NCBI RefSeq assembly: GCF_014230355.1
Contig: NZ_JACLAX010000010.1
Coordinates: 62,001 to 126,000 of the forward strand
Origin: Novosphingobium piscinae
GTDB lineage: Bacteria > Pseudomonadota > Alphaproteobacteria > Sphingomonadales > Sphingomonadaceae
Direction of reading: 5' to 3'
Length of the DNA stretch: 64,000 bases
The notes beneath the pieces are model-generated. The model was given only the letters and a program-made list of their open reading frames with translations. It searched no databases and was not told where the DNA came from. The position numbers and the translations under genes are program-made. Within the stretch, counting starts at the first letter, position 1, and each line of letters starts with the position of its first letter. Below are positions 9,208 to 18,362 of this stretch, piece after piece.

Positions 9208-9618
9208 TCAGCGCGGCCGGTGCTGGGTGCCCACCCCTGCGGTGATGAACAGGACCGTGGCCGTGCCGCCGACATCAGCCGTGTGCCACACCCCGGGCGC
9301 GTTGACCGCATACTCGCCGGCGCCGAGGGTGACCACCGCCGCGGTGCCGTCCGGCGTCTCCTGGTGCAGCGTGATCTCCCCGGCGAGACAGACCACCAGC
9401 TCGTCGCCGGCCGGGTGCATCTCCCATGAATCCCAGCTCTCCGCGAAGGTGTAGAGCGAGACCAGCCGGCCCTCCACCCCATCGGCCGCAGCCCGGGCGA
9501 CATAGTCGGCGTACCAGGCCATGCCGGTGAACGCGGGCTGCGGGAGCACCCTTGCCCCCAGCCCCAGGTGCACCGGGTGGGTGAACAGCGAGGGGCGCGC
9601 GCTGGCCTGCTCAGCCAT
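9208..9618 (-). CDS. Cupin domain protein
   Basis: A 136-residue single-domain cupin. Cupin motif 1 is recognisable in EMHPAGDELVVCLAGE and motif 2 in GVWHTADV. It retains one histidine and the glutamate of motif 1, so metal binding is possible but not certain. It overlaps the upstream glyoxalase-fold gene by eight bases and should be translated with it. No substrate can be deduced. Confidence 0.8.
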   Translation of the reverse strand: MAEQASARPSLFTHPVHLGLGARVLPQPAFTGMAWYADYVARAAADGVEGRLVSLYTFAESWDSWEMHPAGDELVVCLAGEITLHQETPDGTAAVVTLGAGEYAVNAPGVWHTADVGGTATVLFITAGVGTQHRPR

Positions 9619-9994
9619 CGGCCGGGACGCCCATCACGAAGGCGTTGAGCTTGTTGCCGTCGGGGTCGCGGAAATAGGCGGCATAGAACCCGCCGCCGCG
9701 CAGACCCGGCGCGCCTTCGCAGGTTCCGCCATGGGCCAGGGCAATGGCATGCAGGCGCCGGACCTGTTCGGGGTCCTTCGCCTCCAGCGCCACCATGACA
9801 CCGTTGCCAACGGTTGCGGGCTGCCCGTCATAGGGGCTCATCAGGCCGATTCCGGCCCCGCCGCCCGGGGTGCCCCAGGCGATCGCCTTCTCCCACTCCA
9901 TCATCCGGCCGGTGCCGAGTTCGGCGGCGATGGCGTCGTAGAACGCCGCTCCGCGCGCCAGGTCGTTGGTGCCGAGCGTGACATAGCCGATCAT
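9611..9994 (-). CDS. VOC (glyoxalase/bleomycin-resistance fold) family protein
   Basis: 127 residues with the paired beta-alpha-beta-beta-beta layout of the vicinal oxygen chelate superfamily. It begins MIGYVTLGTNDLARGAAFYDA and ends FRDPDGNKLNAFV, both diagnostic. A strong ribosome site (GGGGAG) lies about nine bases before the ATG at 9994. Members range from lyases to antibiotic-binding proteins, and this one cannot be assigned further. It is coupled to the downstream cupin gene. Confidence 0.82.
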   Translation of the reverse strand: MIGYVTLGTNDLARGAAFYDAIAAELGTGRMMEWEKAIAWGTPGGGAGIGLMSPYDGQPATVGNGVMVALEAKDPEQVRRLHAIALAHGGTCEGAPGLRGGGFYAAYFRDPDGNKLNAFVMGVPADG

Positions 9995-10088
9995 CCTGGT
10001 AGCTCCCCTGTTGCGCGAGCTCCGGAACCGAGTCGCAAGCGAACATTACAAGAACATCGATCAGCTGGCCAGTGCTCCGCGCGCGTCC

Positions 10089-11915
10089 CTAGTCAAGGGG
10101 CGCGCACTGCTCCTGCAGCCAGGCCAGCACCTCGCCTTCGACCTGCGGGCCGACGATCTCGAGCACCCGGGCATGGTAGGCGTTCCACCAAGCGATCTCG
10201 CCCGGATCGAGCATCGTGCGGCTCAGCAGCCGGCGCTCGATCGGGACATGGGTCAGCGTCTCGAAGCCGAGATAGTCTCCCTCCGCACCCTCGATCGCGC
10301 GGGGCTCGACCAGCACCAGGTTCTCGATGCGGATGCCGTACGCGCCACTCTTGTAATAGCCCGGCTCGTTGGACAGGATCATGCCGGCCAGCAATTCCTG
10401 GTCGGTCCCCGCCTGGCCGCCGGCGCTCTTGCCGATGCGCTGCGGGCCTTCGTGGACCGACAGGAAGCTGCCCACCCCGTGCCCGGTGCCGTGGGCGTAG
10501 TCGAGGCCTGCCTGCCACAGGGCATGGCGTGCCAGGGTGTCGAGCTGGCCGCCGACCGTACCTTGCGGAAACACCGCGCGGGCGAGCGCGATGTGCCCCT
10601 TGAGCACGCGGGTGAAGCGATCGCAGACCTGGGCCGGAGGTTCGGTCGGCCCCTCCACCCAGACTGTGCGGGTAATGTCGGTGGTGCCGTCGGGATACTG
10701 CCCGCCGCTGTCGACGAGGTAGACGCTCGAGGGTTCGAGCGGCAGGCTCGATTCCTCGCTCACCCGGTAGTGGGGGATCGCCGCATTGGGCCCCGCGCCC
10801 GAGATCGTGTCGAACGACAGATCGCGTAGGTCGCCGCTCAACTGGCGGAACTGCTGCAGCCGGTCGGCGGCGGACAGCTCGGTGACGCCACCCTGCGGTG
10901 CGGTGACCGACAGCCAGTGGAGAAACCGCACCATGGCGGCTGCGTCCCGGGCCTGGGCAGCGCGGTGCCCCGCCTGCTCGACCGGGTTCTTGATCGCCTT
11001 GGGCAAGACCGTGGGGTCCATCGCCTCGATCACGGTGGCTCCCGCGGTGCTCAGCGCGGCCGAAACCGCGGCGACCGTGCGCTCGGGATCGACCCCCACC
11101 TTCAGTCCGGACAGCCCCTCCAGCGTTGGCACGAAGGCCTCGCGCGGGCGGATCACCACGGCATTGCCCAGGTGCTGGCGCAGCTCGGGGGTGACCTTCT
11201 CCTCGGCGATGAACAGCTCGGCTGTGCCATCGGCCCGGGCGAGGACGAACGACAGCGCAACCGGCGTCCGCTCGACATCGGCGCCGCGCAGGTTGAGCAG
11301 CCAGGCGATCGAATCGAGCGCCGAGACAACCACCGCATCGAGCCCGCGGCTGGTCAGCCACTCCGCCAGCGCGGCCCGTTTGGCTTCGCTCGATTCGCCG
11401 GCATAGGCTTCTGGATGGACGATTGCCGGGGCGGGCGAGGGCGCCGGGCGGTCGGTCCAGATCGCGTCGACCGGGTTGTGCGCAACCGCGACCAGCGTCG
11501 CGCCGCGCTTGGCCAGGGCCCGTCCTGCCGCTGCGACCCAGCGCGGGCCGTGCAGCCAGGCGTCGTAGCCGATCCTTGCCCCCTCGGGGGCATGCTCACC
11601 CAGCCACTGCGCGACCGGGGTCTGCGGCACACCGACATAGTCGTAGAGCCGCCCATCGACCTGTTCGCGCACTTGCAGGGTATAGCGCCCGTCGACGAAG
11701 ATGGCGGCGCCTTTGCCGTCCCTGGGGTCCTTCAGCACGACGGCGGTGCCGGCCGAGCCGCCGAACCCGGTCAGCCAGGCGAGGCGCTGGGCATAGGCGC
11801 CGACATATTCGCTCATGTGCTCGTCGGAGATGGGGATGACGAAGCCGTCGAGCCCCTGCCGGGCGAGTTCCTCGCGCAGGGCCTTGAGGCGGGATTCGTG
11901 GGTGTGCATCAGCAT
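10089..11915 (-). CDS. pepP: Xaa-Pro aminopeptidase, M24 family (long form)
   Basis: 608 residues, the long three-domain aminopeptidase P form: two creatinase-like N-terminal domains (ISDEHMSEYVGAYAQRLAWL is a hallmark) and a C-terminal pita-bread domain. The dinuclear metal site is complete: Asp residues in DSGGQYPDGTTDITRTVW, His in HGTGHGVGSFLSVHEGP, and Glu in NEPGYY and RIENLVLV. It removes N-terminal residues that precede proline. The start is the ATG at 11915, or the in-frame ATG at 11909; no convincing Shine-Dalgarno separates them. It is divergent from the oligopeptidase B gene across only 42 bases. Confidence 0.9.
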   Translation of the reverse strand: MLMHTHESRLKALREELARQGLDGFVIPISDEHMSEYVGAYAQRLAWLTGFGGSAGTAVVLKDPRDGKGAAIFVDGRYTLQVREQVDGRLYDYVGVPQTPVAQWLGEHAPEGARIGYDAWLHGPRWVAAAGRALAKRGATLVAVAHNPVDAIWTDRPAPSPAPAIVHPEAYAGESSEAKRAALAEWLTSRGLDAVVVSALDSIAWLLNLRGADVERTPVALSFVLARADGTAELFIAEEKVTPELRQHLGNAVVIRPREAFVPTLEGLSGLKVGVDPERTVAAVSAALSTAGATVIEAMDPTVLPKAIKNPVEQAGHRAAQARDAAAMVRFLHWLSVTAPQGGVTELSAADRLQQFRQLSGDLRDLSFDTISGAGPNAAIPHYRVSEESSLPLEPSSVYLVDSGGQYPDGTTDITRTVWVEGPTEPPAQVCDRFTRVLKGHIALARAVFPQGTVGGQLDTLARHALWQAGLDYAHGTGHGVGSFLSVHEGPQRIGKSAGGQAGTDQELLAGMILSNEPGYYKSGAYGIRIENLVLVEPRAIEGAEGDYLGFETLTHVPIERRLLSRTMLDPGEIAWWNAYHARVLEIVGPQVEGEVLAWLQEQCAPLD

Positions 11916-11957
11916 GGTCGGCGAGTCCGGCTTGTTCTGGTTCCTCCGCCACCATAG

Positions 11958-14045
11958 ATGCGCTGGATGGCCAATGACACCCCTCCCGTCGTCCCGCCGG
12001 TGGCCGCCCGCCGGCCCCACCGCGTCACCCACCACGGCATCACCATCACCGATGACTACGCGTGGCTGCGCGACCCTGGCTATCCCGAGGTGAGCGATCC
12101 CGCGGTGCTGGCGCATCTTGAGGCCGAGAATGGCTGGTTCGAGGCCTGCATGGCGCCGCACCAGCCGCGGATCGACGCGCTGTTCACCGAGATGCGCGCC
12201 CGGATCAAGGAGGCCGACCGCTCGGTGCCGCAGAAGGACGGCGATTACCTTTACTGGATCGAGTTCGAGGAGGGGGCCGAGTACAAGAAGTGGTGGCGCC
12301 GCCCGCTTGGCGCGCCCGATGACGGCAGCGCCGACCAGCTGATCCTCGACGAGGTCGCGCTCGCCGCCGGCAAGGACTACTTCCGCCTGGGCGCCCTGTC
12401 GGTCAGCAAGGATGGCCGCCTGCTGGCCTTTGCGATCGACGACAACGGCTCGGAACGGTTCACCGCGCGGATCAAGGATCTCGCGACTGGCGAACTGCTG
12501 CCCGATATCATTCCCGGCACGCTGTCGGCGCTGGTCTGGGTCGCGGGCGACAGGGGGCTGGTCTACAGTCTGGCCAACGAACAGTGGCGCACCGACAATG
12601 CCCGGCTCCACTGGCTGGGTGAGCCGGTCGAGCAGGACGTCGAACTCTACCACGAGGACGACGAGGGCTTCCGCGTCGGCGCCGGTCTCTCCGCCAATGA
12701 GGAGTGGCTGGTGATCTCGACCAGCGATCACGAGACCAGCGAGGTGCGGCTGGTCCCCGCGGCCGATCCGCTGGCCCCGCCGCTGCTGGTCAAGCCGCGC
12801 CAGGCCGGGGTGGAGTACGATGTCGACCTGCGCGGCGACACACTGTTCGTCCACGCCAACGACACCCACGAGAACTTCCGCCTCGCCACCGCGCCGCTAT
12901 CGGCGCCGGGCGAGTGGACCACGCTGATCGACGGCAGCGATGATTTCTACCTGACCGGCTTCGAGCTGTTCAAGGACTTCTACGTCGTGGAAGGCCGCCG
13001 CAACGGGCTCGATCAGATCTTGCTTCGCTGGTACAACGATCCTGCAAGGACCGAGCCGATCGTCTTTCCCGAGGCCAGCTACGATGCCGGACTGGGCGAC
13101 AATCCCGAGTGGGACACCCAGGTCCTGCGCCTGGGCTACGAGTCGATGGTCAGCCCGGCCACGGTCTACGACTACCACGTCGCCGAACGTCGCCTCGAGG
13201 TGCGCAAGGTCCAGGAGATCCCCTCGGGCTATGACGCCTCGCGCTATGTCACCGAGCGGCTGGAGATCCCGGCGCGCGACGGCACCCCTATCCCGGTCTC
13301 GATTGTCGCGCGGCGTGACCGGCCGGCCGGCGGGCCGCTGCACCTTTATGGCTACGGGGCTTACGGGATCGCGATCGCACCTGGCTTCTCGACCACCCGG
13401 CTGAGCCTGGTCGACCGCGGCTTCGCCTATGCGATCGCCCATATCCGCGGCGGCGACGACCTTGGCCGGGCCTGGTACAAGGCGGGCAAGCTCGAGCGGC
13501 GGACCAACACCTTCACCGATTTCGTCGATGTCGCGCGCGGGCTGGTCGAGCTGGGCTACACCGCGCCGGGCCGGATCAGCATCTCGGGCGGATCGGCCGG
13601 GGGCGAGCTGATGGGCGCGGTGATCAACTCCGATCCGGCGCTGTGGGGCGCGGTGGTGGCGCACGTGCCCTTCGTCGACGTGCTCAACACCATGCTCGAC
13701 GCGAGCCTGCCGCTGACCCCCGGCGAATGGCCCGAATGGGGCAACCCGATCGAGGACCGGGCCGCGTTCGAGCTGATCCGCTCCTATTCGCCCTATGACC
13801 AGGTGCGCGCCCAGGCCTATCCGCCGCTGCTGGTCACCGCCGGGCTCAACGATCCGCGGGTGACCTACTGGGAGCCGGCCAAGTGGGTCGCCCGGCTGCG
13901 CGCGCTGAAGACCGACAGCAATGTCCTGCTGCTCAAGACCAACATGGGGGCGGGCCACGGCGGCAAGAGCGGGCGGTTCGAAAGTCTGCGCGAAACCGCC
14001 GAGGAGTTTGCCTTCATCCTCTGGCAGCTCGGCGTGGACGGCTAG
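11958..14045 (+). CDS. ptrB: Oligopeptidase B, S9A family
   Basis: A 695-residue cytosolic serine oligopeptidase that cleaves after basic residues in short peptides. The propeller domain opens with RVTHHGITITDDYAWLRDP. The hydrolase domain has YGYGAYGIA, AHIRGGDDLGRAWY and the nucleophile elbow SGGSAGGELMGAV. The catalytic Asp is in LNDPRVTYWEPAKW and the His in GAGHGGKSGR. No signal peptide is seen. The ATG at 11967 is an equally likely start. It sits divergent from pepP, so two peptide-trimming enzymes share a control region. Confidence 0.92.
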   Translation: MRWMANDTPPVVPPVAARRPHRVTHHGITITDDYAWLRDPGYPEVSDPAVLAHLEAENGWFEACMAPHQPRIDALFTEMRARIKEADRSVPQKDGDYLYWIEFEEGAEYKKWWRRPLGAPDDGSADQLILDEVALAAGKDYFRLGALSVSKDGRLLAFAIDDNGSERFTARIKDLATGELLPDIIPGTLSALVWVAGDRGLVYSLANEQWRTDNARLHWLGEPVEQDVELYHEDDEGFRVGAGLSANEEWLVISTSDHETSEVRLVPAADPLAPPLLVKPRQAGVEYDVDLRGDTLFVHANDTHENFRLATAPLSAPGEWTTLIDGSDDFYLTGFELFKDFYVVEGRRNGLDQILLRWYNDPARTEPIVFPEASYDAGLGDNPEWDTQVLRLGYESMVSPATVYDYHVAERRLEVRKVQEIPSGYDASRYVTERLEIPARDGTPIPVSIVARRDRPAGGPLHLYGYGAYGIAIAPGFSTTRLSLVDRGFAYAIAHIRGGDDLGRAWYKAGKLERRTNTFTDFVDVARGLVELGYTAPGRISISGGSAGGELMGAVINSDPALWGAVVAHVPFVDVLNTMLDASLPLTPGEWPEWGNPIEDRAAFELIRSYSPYDQVRAQAYPPLLVTAGLNDPRVTYWEPAKWVARLRALKTDSNVLLLKTNMGAGHGGKSGRFESLRETAEEFAFILWQLGVDG

Positions 14046-14102
14046 GCGCCGGGGCTGTCCAAACCTTCGCGGTCAGCCGGACAAGATCGGCCCCCTTCCG
14101 GT

Positions 14103-14157
14103 CGCGTCGAGCGAAGGCGAGACACCTGCACGGTGTGTCTCGACTTCGCTCGACGCG
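14103..14157. repeat. Long imperfect palindrome (REP-like element or structured terminator)
   Basis: A 23-base left arm (14103-14125) pairs with a right arm at 14135-14157 with a single mismatch around a nine-base loop. The core GTCGAGCGAAG/CTTCGCTCGAC is of the kind I recall as dispersed intergenic palindromes in sphingomonads. It lies between oligopeptidase B and the thioesterase gene and has no T tract. Confidence 0.65.
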
Positions 14158-14192
14158 AACGGGTAAGGTGGGGTCCAAGCCACGAGGAACGG

Positions 14193-14594
14193 ATGCAGCC
14201 CCAGTTCACCCTGACCTTCACCGCCGACCCCGCGCACATCGACGTGCTCGGTCATGTCAACAATGCGGTCTGGGTGCAGTGGATGGAGGCGATCGCCACG
14301 GCCCACTGGGAGGCGGTGGCCCCGCCGGAGCATCTCGCCGCCTATGTCTGGGTCGTCGCGCGGCACGAGATCGACTACAAGGGCAACATCCGCGAGGGCG
14401 AAAGCGTGACCGCCGAGACCTTCATCCCCGACGGACCCAGCGGCGCCCGGTTCGACCGTCGGGTCGACTTCCGCAATGCCGAGGGGCGGGTGATCGTCTC
14501 GGCGCGGACCACCTGGGCCCTGATCGACAAGGTCACCGGCCGGCTCCTGCGGGTGCCGTCAGCGGTCGCCGCACCGTTCCTGGCCAAGGCGTGA
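14193..14594 (+). CDS. Acyl-CoA thioesterase, hot-dog fold (YbgC/4HBT family)
   Basis: 133 residues. The hot-dog catalytic region ADPAHIDVLGHVNNAVWVQW matches the 4-hydroxybenzoyl-CoA thioesterase group, with the Asp-His pair and the HVNN motif. It likely hydrolyses a cytosolic acyl-CoA, of unspecified chain. The frame is open further upstream through the palindromic element, but the ATG at 14193 has a GAGGA ribosome site about nine bases before it and begins at the conserved domain. Confidence 0.85.
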   Translation: MQPQFTLTFTADPAHIDVLGHVNNAVWVQWMEAIATAHWEAVAPPEHLAAYVWVVARHEIDYKGNIREGESVTAETFIPDGPSGARFDRRVDFRNAEGRVIVSARTTWALIDKVTGRLLRVPSAVAAPFLAKA

Positions 14595-14633
14595 CTCGGT
14601 CGCGCCCCTCGGGGCAGAGCCTCGCGGGATGCA

Positions 14634-14649
14634 ATACGCAATTATACGT
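14634..14649 (+). promoter_or_regulatory. Direct ATACG repeats one helical turn apart, upstream of the FAD oxidoreductase
   Basis: ATACGC at 14634 and ATACGT at 14644 are in phase (10 bases) in an otherwise GC-rich leader, about 50 bases before the oxidoreductase start. The same half-site occurs inverted at 20005-20022. This is a candidate binding site for the response regulator encoded at 18359. Confidence 0.3.
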
Positions 14650-14697
14650 CAAGGGCTGGCGGGGACTTGGCCGCAAGTTCCACCCGGAAGGGGTTTT

Positions 14698-15975
14698 ATG
14701 AGTCACGCTTACGCCATCCACCGGGTTGCCGGGCGCCGCGCCGTGCTGAAAGGTGTATCCGGACTGGCCGGTTTGACCGCGCTCCAGGCCTGTGCTCCCT
14801 CAGTGCAGATCACCCGGACCGCGCCCCCGGTGCCGCCGCCGCCGGCGCCACGGCGCGGCGAGGGCCCGCCCATGCTGGTGCCGATGCGGATCTCGCGCGA
14901 CCAGTTGATCGACATCAAGTGCTGCATCCGCCCGCTGCGCGCGGCCGGGCCCAACCTGGCCACCGAGCAGGTCGGCGATGCCCTGGTGATCCACAATTAC
15001 GGTCACGGCGGCAGCGGCTGGTCGCTGTCGTGGGGATCGGCCGAGATCGCCGTGGGCAAGGCGCTCAGCACCCTGCCGAGCGAGATCGCCGTGGTCGGCT
15101 GCGGGATCATCGGGCTGACCACAGCGGTGGTTGCCCAGCGCGCCGGGCTGAAGGTTACCATCTATGCCCGCGAGATGATCCAGCGCACCCGCTCGTTCCG
15201 CGCCAGCGGGTCTTACACCCCGGGTTCGCGCATCGCCCTTGCCGAGCCGGCCGGGCCCCAGTTCGCCGAGCAGTGGGAGATGATGGCGCGCCTGTCATGG
15301 AAGGCGTTCCGCACCTGCCTGGGGCTGCCGGGCAAGCCGGTCGAGTTCGGCGATTCCTACGCGCTTTCCGACAAGCCGCTCGAAAAACGCAAGTGGCCGG
15401 CCGATCCGGCGATCACCGGCTCCTGGGCCACCACCGGATTGCCCCAGCAGAACTCCGAGTTCGCCCATCTCGACGAACGGATCAAGGACATCGTTCCGCA
15501 GCCGGTTGACCTGAGCGCGGAAGAGAACCCTTTCGCCCTGCCTTATGCCCAGCGCACCTCGCAGATGCATTTCAACTTCCCGAGTTATGCGCAGATGCTG
15601 CTCAGCGAGTTCTTCGGCCGCGGCGGCCAGTTCGTCATGCGCGACTTCCATGGTCCGGCAGAACTGGGCCGACTGCCGCAGAAGGTGGTGATCCACTGCA
15701 CCGGCTATGCCGCGCGCGACCTGTGGCAGGACAAGACGATCATTCCGGTACGTGGCCAGACCGGCTGGCTGGTGCCGCAGACCGAGGCCAACTACTCCGT
15801 GCGCTACAAGAACGTGTCGCTGCTCTCCAAGGCTGATGGGGTGGTGATCATGAACAACAATCCAGACCTGGGTGACATGCTCGGGGTTGGCAATGCGATG
15901 GAACTGGCCAACCTGGCCGACATCGAGGCCGGGCTGGCGATCATCGCGCCCGCACTTGCGCCGAGGCAGGCGTGA
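14698..15975 (+). CDS. Tat-exported FAD oxidoreductase of the D-amino-acid oxidase (DAO) fold, apparently circularly permuted
   Basis: 425 residues. The N-terminus has GRRAVLKG followed by a hydrophobic stretch and LQAC, resembling a Tat lipoprotein signal. The DAO family signature, normally near the C-terminus, is here at residues about 97-115 (VIHNYGHGGSGWSLSWGSA), preceded by IRPLRAAG, which matches the substrate-binding Arg segment. Only afterwards comes the FAD Rossmann motif VVGCGIIGL (residues 132-140). The protein ends in a segment that in ordinary DAOs leads into the RPxR strand. I infer a periplasmic D-amino-acid or amine dehydrogenase; electrons probably go to the cytochrome encoded immediately downstream, whose start overlaps this stop (GTGA). 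A ribosome site AAGGGG precedes the ATG at 14698. Confidence 0.8.
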   Translation: MSHAYAIHRVAGRRAVLKGVSGLAGLTALQACAPSVQITRTAPPVPPPPAPRRGEGPPMLVPMRISRDQLIDIKCCIRPLRAAGPNLATEQVGDALVIHNYGHGGSGWSLSWGSAEIAVGKALSTLPSEIAVVGCGIIGLTTAVVAQRAGLKVTIYAREMIQRTRSFRASGSYTPGSRIALAEPAGPQFAEQWEMMARLSWKAFRTCLGLPGKPVEFGDSYALSDKPLEKRKWPADPAITGSWATTGLPQQNSEFAHLDERIKDIVPQPVDLSAEENPFALPYAQRTSQMHFNFPSYAQMLLSEFFGRGGQFVMRDFHGPAELGRLPQKVVIHCTGYAARDLWQDKTIIPVRGQTGWLVPQTEANYSVRYKNVSLLSKADGVVIMNNNPDLGDMLGVGNAMELANLADIEAGLAIIAPALAPRQA

Positions 15976-16391
15976 CAGGGCCCCGGCTCCTCTTCGGGCT
16001 CGGCCTTGCCCTCGTGGCGGGGGGGGCCGTGGCGGTGGCTGCGCCACCCGTCCGCGGGCTTTACGTCGCGGAGCAGGCCACGGCCGGCGCGCAGCTGTAC
16101 GCGATACGCTGCGCGATGTGTCACGGGGCGCGGCTCGAGGGGACCTACGAGGTGCCGGGTCTGACCGGCAAGTTCGTCGCCAACTGGGGTGGCCGGCCGC
16201 TGGGCGACCTGTCGGCCTATGTCGGGCGGGCCATGCCACAGTTTGCGCCAGGGACCCTCTCGGCAGAGGACAATGCCAAGATTGTCGCCTTCATTCTTCA
16301 GCGCAACGGCTATCCGGCGGCGCCGGCGGGGACGCCGCCCGGCGGCCTGCGTGGCGATGCGGTGCTGCCCGCGCCGCCGCCGCCGCGTTGA
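15972..16391 (+). CDS. Periplasmic c-type cytochrome paired with the DAO-like enzyme
   Basis: 139 residues with a signal peptide (about residues 1-24) and one heme site, CAMCH, within AIRCAMCHGARLEG. MPQF is the likely axial-methionine region, and the C-terminus is a Gly/Pro-rich tail. It overlaps the upstream flavoenzyme gene by four bases, which strongly suggests it is the electron acceptor for that enzyme. A GTG start is used. The partner role is inferred from coupling, not from a specific motif. Confidence 0.85.
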   Translation: MTGPRLLFGLGLALVAGGAVAVAAPPVRGLYVAEQATAGAQLYAIRCAMCHGARLEGTYEVPGLTGKFVANWGGRPLGDLSAYVGRAMPQFAPGTLSAEDNAKIVAFILQRNGYPAAPAGTPPGGLRGDAVLPAPPPPR

Positions 16392-16670
16392 CCACGCGGA
16401 CATGGAACGCCGATGAAAGCTAGGGATCGCGATTGAACCGGAGGGATCGGGACGGCCCAAGCCGTCGCGGATTGAGCATACATAGAGACAGTTGAAAACC
16501 TCCACTGCTTGCTGTTGCGCAACAATTGTTTGCAGCGCAGCAAGGATGAGGGCAGAAAAGGTGGCGCCTATGGGGGCGCCAGGGGCGCAGCGAATGAGAC
16601 CGGACAACTGGATTGTTTCGAGTCGCGCACAGGCGATGAACCGGCTGCAGCATGCGGGCGGGGTAGTGTC
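16392..16670. promoter_or_regulatory. Control region before the sensor kinase, with palindromes
   Basis: A non-coding gap of 279 bases. GACGGC-ccaa-GCCGTC (16451-16466) is a perfect hairpin. TGTTGCGCAACA (16513-16524) and the overlapping AACAATTGTT (16521-16530) are perfect palindromes in the only AT-richer stretch. These could be operator sites for the kinase/regulator operon. No clear -35/-10 pair was found. Confidence 0.35.
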
Positions 16671-18362
16671 GTGCTGAACCCGCAGACCCGTCCCGGCGCC
16701 GTCCTGACACCCATTGCGCTGACCGCCGGCTGCGCCGCGACCATGCTGCTTCTGGCTGGTCTCGGAGTGGGCAATCCGGCGCTATTGCACGCCCTGGCGG
16801 TGCTGGCTCTCCTGGCGATTGTCGGGCTTGCCTTGTCCGCTCGCCGGCGTGGCGCCGGCGAGGTCGCGCCGGTGGCCGCTGCGTCCGAGGCGGATCTAGC
16901 CAGCGGAACCGGCGCCGCCGCGGTTACCCGGGCTGAGGCGGCCGAGACTGCCAATCTCGCCAAGAGCCGCTACCTTGCCAATGTCAGCCACGAAATCCGC
17001 TCGCCGCTCAATGCGATCTACGGCTATGCCCAGCTGGTCGAGCGCAACGAGGGTGGGGTCGATCCGCAGGAGGCGGCGCGGGTGATCCGGCGCTGCGCCG
17101 AGCACCTGACCACGCTGGTCGAAGGGTTGCTCGACGTCTCGCAGGTCGAGCACGGGGTGCTGCGGGTGCGGACCGAGGACGTGCGCTTCCCGGCCTTCCT
17201 CGAGCAGATCGTCTCGATGATGCGCCCGGCCGCCGCGGCCAAGGGGGTGGAGTTCGAATTCCTCCCGCCCGCGCGCCTGCCCGAGATCGTCCGGCTCGAT
17301 CAGAGCCGCTTCCGCCAGGTCCTGCTCAACCTGCTCTCCAACGCGATCAAGTTCACCGATCACGGCAAGGTCACCTTCGCGGTGCGCTATGCCGGCCAGA
17401 TCGCCACCTTCGAGGTGCGCGATACCGGTCCCGGGATTCACCCGGACGAGCTCAGCCGGATCTTCGAGCCATTCGACCGCGGCGAGGATGCCGGCAAGCT
17501 GGCCCGGCCCGGGGCGGGCCTCGGCCTGTCGATCTCGCGCGCGATCGTCGGGATTCTCGGCGGCAACCTCGAGGTCGAAAGCACCCTGGGCGAGGGCACC
17601 TGCTTCCGGGTCACCATGATGGTCGGCGAAGTGGCCGGGAAGATCGACCGGCGCGTGCAGCCGCGCCGCACGATCGGCTACGAGGGGCCGCGCCGCTCGG
17701 TGCTGATCGTCGATGACGAGGCTGACCAGCGCCTGCTGCTCGAGCGGCTGCTCAGCGGGCTGGGCTTCGCCGTGACCACCTGCGGCGATGGCGAGAGTGC
17801 CGCCGCGCTGGCCGGCACCCAGGCCTTCGACCTCGCCATCCTCGACATCACCATGCCGGGCATATCGGGGTGGGAGGTGGCGGCCAGGCTGCGCGCTGCG
17901 CACGGCCGGGCGATCCGCATCCTGATGCTCTCGGCCAATACCCAGGAATTCCACAAGCCCGAGCATGCGACACCCTCGCATGATCATTTCCTGACCAAGC
18001 CGGTCGAGCTCAATACGCTCACCGAGGTGGTCGGCGGTTTGCTCGGGCTGGTCTGGCGGATGGAACCGCTGCCTGGCGTGGCCGAACCGCGCCGGCAACC
18101 GCCGGCGATGGCGCCTGCGCCGGCTGCCACCGTGCCGCTGCCTGCGGCACGTCCGGGCACGGCTCCTCTGGACGATGAGGCGACACGCCACGTCGAGCGG
18201 CTGCGCGAACTGCTGCGGATCGGTTACGTCCGCGGCATCGAGGCGGAAATCCGGGCGCTCGCCGAACATGGCGAAGGCGCGCAAGAACTGGCGGCCCGGT
18301 TGTTCGACCGGCTCGACCGGTTCGATCTGGCGGGAATGAAGAGGGAATTGGAAGGGGCATGA
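16671..18362 (+). CDS. Hybrid sensor histidine kinase with C-terminal receiver
   Basis: 563 residues from a GTG start. Two transmembrane helices (about 14-34 and 38-56) are separated by only a few residues, so there is no periplasmic sensor domain. The dimerisation/phosphoacceptor box is YLANVSHEIRSPLNAI (His about 107). The ATPase domain has NLLSNAIKFTDHG, DTGPGI and GAGLGLSISRAI. A receiver domain follows (VLIVDDEADQ, acceptor Asp in LAILDITMPG, Lys in LTKPVE). The last 60 or so residues are helical and could be a transfer or dimer domain. The stop overlaps the response regulator start (ATGA), so they form a cognate pair. Confidence 0.87.
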   Translation: MLNPQTRPGAVLTPIALTAGCAATMLLLAGLGVGNPALLHALAVLALLAIVGLALSARRRGAGEVAPVAAASEADLASGTGAAAVTRAEAAETANLAKSRYLANVSHEIRSPLNAIYGYAQLVERNEGGVDPQEAARVIRRCAEHLTTLVEGLLDVSQVEHGVLRVRTEDVRFPAFLEQIVSMMRPAAAAKGVEFEFLPPARLPEIVRLDQSRFRQVLLNLLSNAIKFTDHGKVTFAVRYAGQIATFEVRDTGPGIHPDELSRIFEPFDRGEDAGKLARPGAGLGLSISRAIVGILGGNLEVESTLGEGTCFRVTMMVGEVAGKIDRRVQPRRTIGYEGPRRSVLIVDDEADQRLLLERLLSGLGFAVTTCGDGESAAALAGTQAFDLAILDITMPGISGWEVAARLRAAHGRAIRILMLSANTQEFHKPEHATPSHDHFLTKPVELNTLTEVVGGLLGLVWRMEPLPGVAEPRRQPPAMAPAPAATVPLPAARPGTAPLDDEATRHVERLRELLRIGYVRGIEAEIRALAEHGEGAQELAARLFDRLDRFDLAGMKRELEGA

